This document shows, one piece after another, positions 19,895 through 28,238 of a DNA stretch of 45,595 nt (its first letter is position 1; each line of letters opens with the position of its first letter). Location of the stretch: assembly GCA_937889515.1 (NCBI GenBank), contig CALAOV010000232.1:1-45595 (forward strand), written 5' to 3'. The DNA is from an uncultured Myxococcales bacterium (GTDB taxonomy: Bacteria > Myxococcota_A > Polyangia > Fen-1088). The position numbers and the translations under genes are program-made. The notes under the pieces were generated by a model that saw nothing but the letters and a program-made list of their open reading frames with translations, made no database searches and was not told the DNA's origin.

Positions 19895-20932
19895 TCAGCG
19901 GCGGCTGCGGTACAGGGCGACCAGCGCGGCGCCGATCGCCTGCGACAGCTCCCCCAGCGTCGAAGCGACGATCGTGATCCGGTCGCGCTGGACCGGCCAG
20001 AGGTGCTGGCGGGCCGTCTCGCCGACGAGCCGCAGGTAACGCTCGCGGAACGCCTCGGTGGTGTTCTCGGGATCCATGAGACCACCGCCGATCACGACGA
20101 ACGTCGGGTCGAGCGCCATCGCGAGGCTCGCGATGTGCAGGCCCATGGCGCGGGCCTGGAAGTCGAACAGCTCGACGGCCAGCGGATCGCCCTTCTGCGC
20201 GAGGCCGCGCAGGCCGAACACCTTCTGCTTGGCGGTCTCCGTCGAGCTGGCCAGCGGATGGTCGGGATACCCGGCGAGCTTCTCCTCGAGCAGGTAGGGC
20301 AGGCCCGCCAGCGTCGTGTAGAGCTCGACGCAGCCCCAGGTCCGGCCGCAGCCGCATTTGTAGGCTTTGGCGCCCAGCAGCTGCAGCGGCGCCGGCATGT
20401 GCGCGGTCTCCATGCCGGCCAGGGTGTCGCCCTGCAGCGGCAGACCGTCGGCGCCGATGTACGCGGAGCCGAGGCCCGAGCCGGGCGCCAGCATCAGCAC
20501 GCTGTCGGTCGAATCGCCGCGCACCCGCTGTGCCTCACCCACGCCGCCGAAGGCGCCGTCGTTTCCCACCACCAGCGGCACCGCCCGCCCCGCCTTGTCG
20601 GCCAGCGCCTGGCTGTACGCGGTGTAAAAGTCCCAGCCGTCGAAGACCGTCGGCAGGTTGGCCGAGTGCCCCAGCACGCCGTAGCGCAGATAAGGCCCGG
20701 GGATCGCCAGCCCGACGCTGGCGACGTCCGCCCAGGTCAGGGTGTTCTGAGCCAGATACTCCGTGACCGCCTCGACCCAGGAGGCCACCACCGCCTGCGG
20801 ACCCTGCTGGGAATTCGTCGGACGCTGGTGCAGCTTGGTCGAGACGGTCGTGCCGTCGGCCCAGACGCCCCCCACCTTCGACATGGTGGCGCCGCAATCG
20901 GTGCCGATGAAGACCTGCTGGTTCGTTCTCAT
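19895..20932 (-). CDS. ROK family sugar kinase / glucokinase-like protein
   Basis: 345 residues, ATG at 20932 (the frame continues upstream without homology). The N-terminal ATP-binding loop reads GTDCGATMSKVGG. A substrate-side Asp follows in VVGNDGAFGG, then GSGLGSAYIG and GMETAHMPAP, and a ROK zinc site CGCGRTWGCVE. The C-terminal half has the second nucleotide loop VVIGGGLMDPE. These are the hallmarks of the ROK family of hexose kinases. No helix-turn-helix domain, so an enzyme rather than a ROK repressor. Substrate probably glucose or a related hexose. Convergent with the histidine kinase (35 bp) and divergent from the WD40-like lipoprotein (24 bp). Confidence 0.85.
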   Translation of the reverse strand: MRTNQQVFIGTDCGATMSKVGGVWADGTTVSTKLHQRPTNSQQGPQAVVASWVEAVTEYLAQNTLTWADVASVGLAIPGPYLRYGVLGHSANLPTVFDGWDFYTAYSQALADKAGRAVPLVVGNDGAFGGVGEAQRVRGDSTDSVLMLAPGSGLGSAYIGADGLPLQGDTLAGMETAHMPAPLQLLGAKAYKCGCGRTWGCVELYTTLAGLPYLLEEKLAGYPDHPLASSTETAKQKVFGLRGLAQKGDPLAVELFDFQARAMGLHIASLAMALDPTFVVIGGGLMDPENTTEAFRERYLRLVGETARQHLWPVQRDRITIVASTLGELSQAIGAALVALYRSRR

Positions 20933-20944
20933 GGGGCTGGAGTG

Positions 20945-20951
20945 TAGTCTA
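20945..20951. promoter_or_regulatory. Overlapping divergent -10 hexamers (TAGTCT plus, TAGACT minus)
   Basis: Plus-strand TAGTCT (20945-20950) ends six bases before the ATG at 20957. Minus-strand TAGACT (20951-20946) ends 13 bases before the ATG at 20932. The two hexamers share five base pairs, so both genes would start from one symmetric element, with leaderless mRNA rightward and a leader of about six bases leftward. Confidence 0.4.
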
Positions 20952-20956
20952 AGGCG

Positions 20957-22453
20957 ATGTCGCGATCCCAACCCCACCCCGCTCGGGACACCGGGTCCCA
21001 GATCGGGCGGCGCCCGCAGCCACGCCTGGGGGCGATCCTGGCGGCGGCCGGCGCGCTCGCCGGCCTTTCGCTGGTGGTCTCCTCTTGCAAGAAGGACCCA
21101 GAGTCGCTCGTGGTCGTGGCGCTTACGGCGGCGCCGGACGACACGGCGCTCGACTCCGTCAGAATCACGGCAGGGTCGGTGACGCAGACCTTCGCGCTGC
21201 CGCAAGGTCTGTCATCGACGGCGATCTCGTTCGGCATGTATCTGCCGTCGAGCATTGCCGGGTCGATCGACGTCCGGGCCACCGCCACCGCCGCCGGCGA
21301 ACCGGCCTGCTCCGGGTACCTTGGCACCTCCACCACCTTCGTGATCGCGGGCGGGACCAGCAACGCCGACATCGCTCTGCAACCGGGGAACACCTGCACG
21401 ACGGGAGCCGACGGGGGCGCCGGCGGCTCGAGCGGGCACGGAAGCTCGCCGCCATCGCTGGCCCACTGCACCGAGTACGACCACGACCTGACGCCCTCGG
21501 CGACCTGCGCCACCGGCGATGGGACCGCCGCCGACGTCGAGATCAGCGACATCGGCTTTTCGCCCGATGGAAAGTTGCTGTTCACCGCAGGGGAAGACGG
21601 CCGCGTCAAGGTCTGGACCTGGGACGGAACCACCCTGGCCGCCGAGGGGCACGAGTTCTCCACCAGCGGCGGCTTCACCAAGATCGCCGTGTCGCCCGAC
21701 GGCAAGCTCGTCGCCGCGGGCTCGACGGGCGGGAGCTTGACGGTCTGGAACGTGGGGGGCAGTTGGATGGTCGCCGCCAATCTGACCGGCATCACGGCCG
21801 ACGTGAACGCCGTGACCTTCTCGCCGAACAGCCAGATCCTCTATGCGGGCGACCAGGACGGAAACCTCTTCACCTACGCCGAGACCAGCCTGGCGCCCGC
21901 GTCGATGATGCTGCTGCGAACAGCGACCTCGCCGTTCTCGCTGACGACGTCGACCACCGCGAGCGACGGAAGCTCTTGGCTGGGGATCGGCTACGGCGAC
22001 GGCAACGCCGGCCTGATCCACGTAGTGGGCGGCGCGCTGGGCGCCGAAATTCCGTTCACCCTGAGCTCGAACAACCTCGCCGGGATCTACACGATGCAGT
22101 TCTCGCCCGACGGGACCTCGGTAGAGACCGGCGCGCAAGACGGCTCGTTCGCGATCTGGAGCGTCCCGCTCCCGACGCCCGCGACGCCGCGCCTACCGAA
22201 GATCGCGCTTACCACCGACTTCGTTTTCGGAGGCGCCTTTCACCCGGGCGGCGCTCTCATCGCGATCGGCGCCGGCGGCAGCGACGCCGATCGCCAGCTC
22301 GGCATCTGGACGGTGGCGACGGGCGCGGTCCTGTCGACGGTGTCGACCACGTCGCTCACCCACCGCCCGACGGCGGTGGCCTTCACCCCCGACGGAACCA
22401 CGCTGGCGGCCGGCGAGCACAGCTGCGGCAAGATCATCGTCTGCGCCGACTGA
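20957..22453 (+). CDS. WD40-like beta-propeller lipoprotein
   Basis: 498 residues. A long basic N-region is followed by a lipoprotein signal ending in LVVSSC (acylated Cys44). A small beta-domain (50-135) and a Gly/Ser tether (GADGGAGGSSGHGSS) lead to a propeller from about residue 190 to the end. At least six blades show the WD40-type pattern, e.g. ISDIGFSPDGKLLFTAGEDG, KIAVSPDGKLVAAGSTGG and YTMQFSPDGTSVETGAQDG, followed by W or I before the next blade. Likely an envelope-anchored scaffold or binding protein. The start is the ATG six bases after TAGTCT. Convergent with the Mpv17-like gene (9 bp). Confidence 0.85.
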   Translation: MSRSQPHPARDTGSQIGRRPQPRLGAILAAAGALAGLSLVVSSCKKDPESLVVVALTAAPDDTALDSVRITAGSVTQTFALPQGLSSTAISFGMYLPSSIAGSIDVRATATAAGEPACSGYLGTSTTFVIAGGTSNADIALQPGNTCTTGADGGAGGSSGHGSSPPSLAHCTEYDHDLTPSATCATGDGTAADVEISDIGFSPDGKLLFTAGEDGRVKVWTWDGTTLAAEGHEFSTSGGFTKIAVSPDGKLVAAGSTGGSLTVWNVGGSWMVAANLTGITADVNAVTFSPNSQILYAGDQDGNLFTYAETSLAPASMMLLRTATSPFSLTTSTTASDGSSWLGIGYGDGNAGLIHVVGGALGAEIPFTLSSNNLAGIYTMQFSPDGTSVETGAQDGSFAIWSVPLPTPATPRLPKIALTTDFVFGGAFHPGGALIAIGAGGSDADRQLGIWTVATGAVLSTVSTTSLTHRPTAVAFTPDGTTLAAGEHSCGKIIVCAD

Positions 22454-22462
22454 GCGGGGTCG

Positions 22463-23176
22463 TCACCCTTCGGCGATGAACACCATGATCAGGCTCCAGG
22501 CGCCCAGTGCCGGGACAAACAGGGTGAACTGCAGCGGCCCCGGCAGCGCATAGATGACCGACACCATCGGGATCCAGAAGCACCAGTTCGGGATCAGGAG
22601 CGGCACCACCCGCGCGCGGTAGAAACCGCGACGGAGCGCGGGGCGCGTCGCCGCCCAGGAGAAGCCGCGCTGGCGCCACAAGAACAGCAGCGCGATCAGC
22701 GCCGACCAGAGCGGCGTGAAGACGAACTGATCGAAGAGCATCTTGATGACCACGGTGTGCAGGCTGGCCGCGCGGCCGAACAGCACCGCCGCCAGCGCGT
22801 AGAACCGATCGATCACCACGCCGTCGAGGGCGAAAAACGCGGTGTTGAAGGCGATGGTGCTGCCGCGCCCGCGCAAGCCGGTCCGGCCGCGATCGGCCAC
22901 CAGCTTGGCGATCTCCGGCAGCAACCCACCGGCGAGGGCAGCGCTGACAGCCGCGAACGGCAACCCGCCGGCCGTCTTCCAGACGCCGACCACTTCGCAG
23001 GCGGCGCGCACGCCCGGGCTGAAGTGATAGGCCAGCACCAGCGCCACCGCGGCGCTCTGAATCAGCAAGAACGGCCGCCAGAACCGGCGCAGCGCCGCCG
23101 CGCCCGCCGACAGCGGCGAGACCGGCCCGCTGCCGTCTGCTGTGTTCGTCGTGGTCGTGGTCGCCGGCGCCGTCAT
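22463..23176 (-). CDS. Mpv17/PMP22-like integral membrane protein (tentative)
   Basis: 237 residues from an ATG with GGAGG upstream; the frame continues upstream into the Kup gene and that part is not real. A Thr-rich N-terminus is followed by four to five membrane helices. The C-terminal half resembles Mpv17 proteins: K-x3-DQ-x4-P (KMLFDQFVFTP), a basic loop, and P-x-NW-x-FW-x-P followed by a last helix with a Trp (NWCFWIPMVSVIYALPGPLQ). Mpv17 relatives form pores or channels in mitochondria and peroxisomes; bacterial members are uncharacterised. It follows kup by 38 bp and is probably co-transcribed. Confidence 0.5.
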   Translation of the reverse strand: MTAPATTTTTNTADGSGPVSPLSAGAAALRRFWRPFLLIQSAAVALVLAYHFSPGVRAACEVVGVWKTAGGLPFAAVSAALAGGLLPEIAKLVADRGRTGLRGRGSTIAFNTAFFALDGVVIDRFYALAAVLFGRAASLHTVVIKMLFDQFVFTPLWSALIALLFLWRQRGFSWAATRPALRRGFYRARVVPLLIPNWCFWIPMVSVIYALPGPLQFTLFVPALGAWSLIMVFIAEG

Positions 23177-23214
23177 CGTCTCGAGGCCTCCGCCCCGTCC
23201 GGCAGTATCCCGGA

Positions 23215-25179
23215 TCAAAGGTCGATGCGGGCGTCGATCTCCATCACCTGGGCCGGCGGAATGCAGAAGGCGTCGGTGATGGGGCTCGAATTGCGCGCCA
23301 GGAACGCGAACAGCGATTCGCTCCAGCGGCCCATGCGGCCCGCGGCGGAGGCGATGAAGGTCGCGCGCCCGATATAGAAAGTCGTACGCGCGGGATCGAG
23401 GGGAATCGCCCAGGCCCCGCAGGCGCGCGCCAGCGCCGCCGGGACATCCGGCCGGTCCAGGTATCCGCGCTCGATCACCAGGCGATGGAACCCGTCGTCG
23501 AGCCGATCGTAGTGCCCCCGCTCTTCGGGGAAGACCCGCGGGACGTGCAGAACCCGCATCGTCAGAAGCACGACCGTCTCGGGGAGCACCCGCATCCGCT
23601 CGACCAGCGCGCGAAGCACGGGGGGCACGCCGTCGGGGTGACCGGTCACGAACACGCCCGTGCCGGGCGTGCGGCCGATGGCGTCGCGCCGACACGCCGC
23701 CAGAAATTCGGCCAAGGGCGGCGAGGCGGCTTCGACCTGGTCGCGGTAGATGCGACGGCCTCTCTTCCAGGTCGTCATGGCCAGGAACAGCACCAGCCCC
23801 ACCGCGATCGGGAGAAACCCACCGTCGGCGATCTTGAGCAGGTTCGAAGCGAAGAACGTGAGGTCGACCGCCAGAAACAGCACCAGGAGGGGTCCGGCCT
23901 TCCAGAGCGGCCAACGCCAGGTGGTGCGCGCAACCTCGAAAAAGATGATCGACGTCAGCGCCATGGTGCCGGTCACTGCGATGCCGTAGGCCGAGGCCAG
24001 CCGGTTCGAATGCCGAAAGGTCAGCACCAACCCGATGCAGGCCACCGCCAGCAGGAGGTTCACCTCGGGAATGTAGACCTGTCCCTCTTCTTCGTTCGAG
24101 GTGTGGACCACCGTCAGCGGCGGCAGAAAACCGAGCTGCATCGCCTGGTGGGTGAGCGAAAACGCGCCCGAGATCAGGGCCTGCGACGCGATCACGGTGG
24201 CCGCCGTCGAAAGGCCGATGAGCGCGTAGGTCGCCGCGCCGCCCGGCGCCATCGCGAAGAACGGATTTCGGGCGGCCGACGCGTCCGTCAGGATGAGGGC
24301 CCCCTGCCCCAGGTAGTTGAGCGTCAGCGCCGGCATGACCAGCGCGAACCAACCCGCCCGGATGGGCGCCGCCCCGAAGTGCCCCATGTCGGCGTAGAGC
24401 GCCTCGGCGCCGGTGACGGCCAGGACCACCGAGCCGAGCACGATCATGCTTCGGAGGCCGTGCCTCGCGAAGAAGCCCACGGCGTACCCGGGACCGAGCG
24501 CCAGCAGCACCCCCGGATGGTGGACGATCTGGACCAGGCCCAACCCGGCGATCACGACGAACCAGGCCGCCATGATCGGGCCGAACACCCGCCCGATCCG
24601 GCCGGTGCCCCGAAACTGCAGCGCGAAGAGACCCGCCAGGATCGCGCAGGTGATCGGCAGGACCGCCGGTTTGAGCCAGGGCGCCGCCACCTCCAGTCCC
24701 TCCACCGCCGAGAGGACCGAGATGGCCGGGGTGATCATCCCGTCGCCATAGAGCAGCGCCGCGCCCGCGATCACCAGTAGCGCGACCGTTCCGACCGTTC
24801 CGACCGTTCCGATCGTTCCGATCCTGCCGATCGTGCCGCCGCGGGCGGAACGCGGCCGCTCCGGGATGAGCGCCAGCAACGCGAAGATGCCACCCTCCCC
24901 GCGGTTGTCGGCGCGCATGATGACCGTCACGTACTTGAACGACACCACCAGCGTCAGCGTCCAGAAGATCAGGGAGATCACGCCGAGGACGTCGACCGGG
25001 CTGAAGGCCGGGAGGTGCCGAGCGTCGAGGCAGGCCCGCAGGGTGTAAAGCGGGCTGGTGCCGATGTCGCCGAAGACGATCCCCAGTGCCGCCAGGCCCA
25101 GCCGCCCGACGCCGCGGGTCCGCCCAGGTCGGACGTCAGCGTCCGTCACGCTCTCCCCGGGCGAGGATGGCGGCGTCAC
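23215..25179 (-). CDS. kup: Kup-type potassium uptake permease
   Basis: 654 residues. N-terminal family signature GIVFGDIGTSPLYT, then FKYVTVIMRADNRGEGGIFA and GAALLYGDGMITPAISVLSA, with about 12 membrane helices to residue 455 and a soluble C-terminal domain (about 470-654) typical of KUP/HAK/KT proteins. It moves K+ into the cell with protons. The GTG at 25179 has no Shine-Dalgarno; a GTG ten codons in (25149) has GGGGAG before it and is an equally good start. Between the first cytosolic loop and the third helix the protein contains a repeated (T/R)(I/V)G tripeptide encoded by a 9-bp tandem repeat. Probably in a run with the upstream secreted protein and downstream Mpv17-like gene. Confidence 0.95.
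   Translation of the reverse strand: MTPPSSPGESVTDADVRPGRTRGVGRLGLAALGIVFGDIGTSPLYTLRACLDARHLPAFSPVDVLGVISLIFWTLTLVVSFKYVTVIMRADNRGEGGIFALLALIPERPRSARGGTIGRIGTIGTVGTVGTVALLVIAGAALLYGDGMITPAISVLSAVEGLEVAAPWLKPAVLPITCAILAGLFALQFRGTGRIGRVFGPIMAAWFVVIAGLGLVQIVHHPGVLLALGPGYAVGFFARHGLRSMIVLGSVVLAVTGAEALYADMGHFGAAPIRAGWFALVMPALTLNYLGQGALILTDASAARNPFFAMAPGGAATYALIGLSTAATVIASQALISGAFSLTHQAMQLGFLPPLTVVHTSNEEEGQVYIPEVNLLLAVACIGLVLTFRHSNRLASAYGIAVTGTMALTSIIFFEVARTTWRWPLWKAGPLLVLFLAVDLTFFASNLLKIADGGFLPIAVGLVLFLAMTTWKRGRRIYRDQVEAASPPLAEFLAACRRDAIGRTPGTGVFVTGHPDGVPPVLRALVERMRVLPETVVLLTMRVLHVPRVFPEERGHYDRLDDGFHRLVIERGYLDRPDVPAALARACGAWAIPLDPARTTFYIGRATFIASAAGRMGRWSESLFAFLARNSSPITDAFCIPPAQVMEIDARIDL
24782..24835. 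repeat. 9-bp tandem repeat within kup
   Basis: Six copies of a 9-bp unit (consensus CCGACCGTT with CCGATCGTT and CCGATCGTG variants). On the minus strand each unit encodes three residues of the TIG/TVG/RIG series at the edge of a membrane helix. Unit changes would preserve frame. Confidence 0.85.
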
Positions 25180-25203
25180 CCGGCCGATCGCGCGCGCATC
25201 GAA

Positions 25204-25794
25204 TCAGCCGGGTCCGCCGTCGTACGTCACGTGCACGTACGTTCCGAGGCGCGTGTTGTAGGCCAGGTAGAAGCCCGGGTGATCGGGATCGTCGTACAGA
25301 ACGACCTGGTCGCTGCGCCAGTCCCAGTCGTCGGCGTAGGCCCAGTCCGCCGCCGCCAACACGAAGAAGGAGCTGCCGAAGAAGAACCGATGGCGCCCCG
25401 GCTCCCAGCCGCCCAAGCGATAGACGTGACCCCGGCCGATTGGCCCGGCGAAGCGGCCGCGCGCCCAGGGGTGATCGACGTGGTAGCGGGCGTCGCCGCG
25501 GCCGCCCTCGTGGCCCACCCAGCGGGCGTTCCGCTCGACGTGCGGGCGTTCGCCCCGCTGCGGGGCCGCGTGCTCGACGGGAGCCTGACGCGACGGGGCC
25601 GCCCCGGCCACCGGGGCTTGGCGCTCCGGACCGCGAACGGGGGCCGGACCCCGAACGGGCGCCGGACCGCGCGGGGGACCGCTCGGGAAGCGACCGCCAC
25701 CGCCACCCCCACGGTGCTGCGCGAGCGCCGGCGACGACCCGGACAGCAAAAGAGCCGCGAAAAGCCCGAAGACGAACCCCCTGAAGTACCTCAT
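25204..25794 (-). CDS. Secreted protein with Pro/Arg-rich linker and beta-rich C-terminus
   Basis: 196 residues. Signal peptide (RYFRGFVFGLFAALLLSGSS...ALA, cleavage near residue 25). A Gly then Pro/Arg/Ala-rich low-complexity stretch with a repeated GPAPVR motif (30-85) is followed by a compact C-terminal domain rich in aromatic residues (GHVYRLGGWEPGRHRFFFGS, then DDWDWRSDQVVLYDDPDHPG and FYLAYNTRLGTYVHVTYDGG). No family named; the domain resembles small periplasmic proteins often found beside transport genes. It lies 24 bp before kup on the same strand. Confidence 0.7.
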   Translation of the reverse strand: MRYFRGFVFGLFAALLLSGSSPALAQHRGGGGGGRFPSGPPRGPAPVRGPAPVRGPERQAPVAGAAPSRQAPVEHAAPQRGERPHVERNARWVGHEGGRGDARYHVDHPWARGRFAGPIGRGHVYRLGGWEPGRHRFFFGSSFFVLAAADWAYADDWDWRSDQVVLYDDPDHPGFYLAYNTRLGTYVHVTYDGGPG

Positions 25795-25800
25795 GCAGTG

Positions 25801-25828
25801 AAGCTAAGGTCGCCGGCGCCGTTTTCAA
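25801..25828 (-). promoter_or_regulatory. Promoter TTGAAA-N16-TAGCTT with leaderless start
   Basis: On the minus strand TTGAAA (25828-25823), 16 bases, TAGCTT (25806-25801), then six bases to the ATG at 25794. It is the most complete promoter of the leaderless series: five of six -35 consensus bases. No Shine-Dalgarno before the start. Confidence 0.55.
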
Positions 25829-25881
25829 CCGCCGCCGCCAAAATGTTCGCCGGCCCCGCGCGCGGCCTGGGGCGGATCGGC

Positions 25882-25887
25882 TAGGCT
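25882..25887 (+). promoter_or_regulatory. -10-like hexamer for a leaderless start (TAGGCT)
   Basis: TAGGCT ends seven bases before the GTG at 25895; no Shine-Dalgarno and no clear -35. Confidence 0.35.
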
Positions 25888-25894
25888 GCGCGGC

Positions 25895-26422
25895 GTGGGA
25901 CTCCTGGACGAGCCGGGCCTCGATCGATTGGTGGCCGCCGGTTGCCCGAAGTGCGGCGGCCCCGAGCTGACCTTCCGCACCTACGTGGACGGCCTGCTGC
26001 CGCTCCTGGCCGGCGAGCCGACCGGCCGCCTGACCTGGGTCTACGACGGCGAGAAGTTCGTCGACGGCGTCTACGAAGTCCGCTGCGCCGTCTGCGCGGA
26101 GATCGTTTTTTCGGCAGAGGTCTGCCCGCGCTGTCACGCGCCGGGCGGTCTGGCCCGCGCGCTCGCGACCCCCAACCGGTGGCCGGTGCCGGCCCGCTGT
26201 CCCGGGTGCGACGGCGAAGAGGTGCGTTACATCGCCTTCGTCCCGGCGCGCGTCGCCACCCAGGGCAAGCGGGCGGACAAGGCGCGTAGCTCAACGGAGC
26301 TGCACGAAGAGGGATTTCACGGCGCGCGCGTCGACTGCCGAGACTGCGGCACGGTGGCGGAGCTCACCCTTCGCTGCCCGCTGTGCGAGGCGCCCGGGCC
26401 GCTCCGCATGCGTCCGGGTTGA
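25895..26422 (+). CDS. Multi-zinc-ribbon protein
   Basis: 175 residues from a GTG start. It has six CxxC knuckles (Cys 17/20, 64/67, 77/80, 102/105, 148/151, 161/164) arranged as three likely zinc ribbons: 17/20 with 64/67, 77/80 with 102/105, and 148/151 with 161/164. Between ribbons one and two there is no catalytic motif, only short beta segments (YEVRCAVCAEIVFSAEVCPR). No signal peptide or membrane helix, so cytosolic. No known family recognised; such proteins often bind nucleic acid or act as adaptors. Divergent from the secreted protein; the SDR gene follows 76 bp downstream with its own putative promoter. Confidence 0.7.
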   Translation: MGLLDEPGLDRLVAAGCPKCGGPELTFRTYVDGLLPLLAGEPTGRLTWVYDGEKFVDGVYEVRCAVCAEIVFSAEVCPRCHAPGGLARALATPNRWPVPARCPGCDGEEVRYIAFVPARVATQGKRADKARSSTELHEEGFHGARVDCRDCGTVAELTLRCPLCEAPGPLRMRPG

Positions 26423-26487
26423 GCGACTCGCGCCCGCTCGAATGACCACGTTCGCCGTTACAGCGGGCGCCCCGACACCGCGCTGGC

Positions 26488-26493
26488 TAGACT
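26488..26493 (+). promoter_or_regulatory. -10-like hexamer for a leaderless start (TAGACT)
   Basis: TAGACT ends five bases before the ATG at 26499; the intervening bases are not a ribosome site. Confidence 0.35.
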
Positions 26494-26498
26494 GGGGC

Positions 26499-27353
26499 AT
26501 GTCCTCGACCGCAGGCGATCTGGCCGGACGAACGTTCCTGGTTACCGGGTCCAACAGCGGGATCGGGCGGATCACCGCCACGACGCTGGCCGGGCGCGGC
26601 GGGCAGGTGTTCCTGGCCTGCCGCGCACCCGAAAAAGGGGAGGCGGTCGCAGCCCCGCTCCGCGCCGGCGGCGCGAAGGTCGAGGTCCTTCGGCTGGATC
26701 TGGCCGATCTTTCGTCGGTGCGCGACGCCGCGGCGACGTTCCTCGCGCGCGGGCTGCCGCTGCACGGCCTCATCAACAACGCGGGCCTGGCGGGAACACG
26801 CTCGCTCACCCGGGACGGCTTCGAGCTGACCTTCGGCGTCAACCACCTGGGGCATTTTTTGCTGACGCGGCTCTTCGAAGCGCGGCTGCGCGAGAGCGCC
26901 CCGGCGCGGGTGGTCAACGTGTCGAGCCAGGCCCATCGCAGCGCCAAGGGGATCGACTTTTCGGTCCTGCGACAGCGCACCCGCTCGCGCACCGGGATCC
27001 CCGAGTACGGCGTGTCGAAGCTGGCCAACATTCTATTCACGCGCGAGCTGGCGCGGCGCTGGTCGGGCAGTGGCGTCACCGCCTACGCGCTGCACCCGGG
27101 CGTGGTGGCGACCGACATCTGGCGCCGTCTGCCCGGGCCGCTGCGCTGGCTGCTGATGCGCTTCATGATCTCGCCCGAGGAAGGCGCGCGCACGACGATG
27201 ACCTGTGCGACGGCGCCCGAGCTGGCGGGGGTCAGCGGCCGCTACTACAACCGCGAGCGCGAAGCGACGCCCAGCCTGGTCGCCCAGGACGACGCGCTGG
27301 CCGTGCGGCTTTGGGACGAGAGCGAAAAGATGGTCGGCCTGGCGAGCACCTGA
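26499..27353 (+). CDS. Short-chain dehydrogenase/reductase (retinol dehydrogenase-like)
   Basis: 284 residues. Classical SDR: NAD(P)-binding TGSNSGIG (16-23), a DLADLSSVRDAA strand-helix, NNAG, catalytic Ser in VVNVSSQAH and the YxxxK motif YGVSKLAN. The arrangement and the tail resemble the WWOX/RDH11-14 group that reduces or oxidises retinoid, lipid or protochlorophyllide-like carbonyls; the real substrate is unknown. The start at 26499 is chosen over an in-frame ATG 57 bases upstream because the family begins just before the Rossmann strand and a TAGACT hexamer precedes it. Confidence 0.9.
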   Translation: MSSTAGDLAGRTFLVTGSNSGIGRITATTLAGRGGQVFLACRAPEKGEAVAAPLRAGGAKVEVLRLDLADLSSVRDAAATFLARGLPLHGLINNAGLAGTRSLTRDGFELTFGVNHLGHFLLTRLFEARLRESAPARVVNVSSQAHRSAKGIDFSVLRQRTRSRTGIPEYGVSKLANILFTRELARRWSGSGVTAYALHPGVVATDIWRRLPGPLRWLLMRFMISPEEGARTTMTCATAPELAGVSGRYYNREREATPSLVAQDDALAVRLWDESEKMVGLAST

Positions 27354-27385
27354 CGCCGGCAGGCTCCAGGAAACGAGGCCGGCGA

Positions 27386-28192
27386 TCAGCGGGGCAGCTC
27401 GACCGCACGCGCGACGGCTACCTGCCGCGTGGTCTCCGACTGAACGAAGGCGACCAGCTCGGCGTCGGCCCAGGCGAGCGCGGGCGGCTTGTGCAAGGTC
27501 ACGCGCAACGGACCGGCCACCGCACCGCCCAGGGGGAGTCGCTCCGTCAGGGCGCGTACCACCGAGGCCTCCTCCAGGGTCTCGCCCCGATTTTCGCCGT
27601 GCAGCACGGGCGTGTGGGTTCTCTTGGCGGCCAGCGCGACGACCACCCGCCAGTCCTGCGCGCGATCGAAGCCGGCGCGCGGCGACGGCCGCAAGGTCAC
27701 GGTGACGCGGTCACCCTGGATCGCCGCCTCGGCTCCCAGGTCGACCTCTGGGGGCCGAGCCGCCGCCCGCGACATCTCGTCGGCGGCGACCGCCTTCTGT
27801 TGACCGGAGAAGTGAACCGTCCCGCCGACGATCATCTGGGGCGTGTAGAGGCCGGGCAGGCCGGACCCGCCGCCCGGCGACTGCAGGCGACCCGAGCGGG
27901 CATACCACTCCTGACGGTCGGTGAAGGCCGGCGTCGCGAACGGATCCCGCCAGCCCAAGTCGTCCCAATAGTTGACGTGAAAGGTCAGCGGGAGAACTTT
28001 GTCGCGCCCGAATCCCAGGCGCGGAAGGTCCCGCACGAATTCGTCGGCGGGCGGACACGAGCTGCACCCCTGCGAGGTGTAGAGCTCGACCAGCACCACG
28101 CGGTTCCAGGGGCCCGGCGCGCCGCGGGCCGGGCTCACGCAGCCCGACAGGGCGAGCGCGCCGGCAAGCGTCATCTTCCAAGAATGCGTCAC
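27386..28192 (-). CDS. DUF1223 family thioredoxin-fold lipoprotein
   Basis: 268 residues. Lipoprotein signal with LALSGC (Cys18). The mature part starts with VVLVELYTSQGCSSCPPAD: a CSSC active-site pair (Cys43, Cys46) in the DUF1223 pattern, a thioredoxin-like family found in proteobacteria and myxobacteria. Further motifs are LTFHVNYWDDLGWRDPF and YTPQMIVGG. A redox role in the periplasm is likely, substrates unknown. Shine-Dalgarno AAAGGGGG before the ATG. Divergent from the TPR membrane protein (46 bp) and convergent with the SDR. Confidence 0.9.
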   Translation of the reverse strand: MTHSWKMTLAGALALSGCVSPARGAPGPWNRVVLVELYTSQGCSSCPPADEFVRDLPRLGFGRDKVLPLTFHVNYWDDLGWRDPFATPAFTDRQEWYARSGRLQSPGGGSGLPGLYTPQMIVGGTVHFSGQQKAVAADEMSRAAARPPEVDLGAEAAIQGDRVTVTLRPSPRAGFDRAQDWRVVVALAAKRTHTPVLHGENRGETLEEASVVRALTERLPLGGAVAGPLRVTLHKPPALAWADAELVAFVQSETTRQVAVARAVELPR

Positions 28193-28226
28193 GTCGCCCC
28201 CTTTACGTCCGTCGGCAGCGCCCGGT

Positions 28227-28232
28227 TACGGT
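28227..28232 (+). promoter_or_regulatory. -10-like hexamer for a leaderless start (TACGGT)
   Basis: TACGGT ends six bases before the ATG at 28239; no Shine-Dalgarno. Confidence 0.35.
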
Positions 28233-28238
28233 CGCGGT

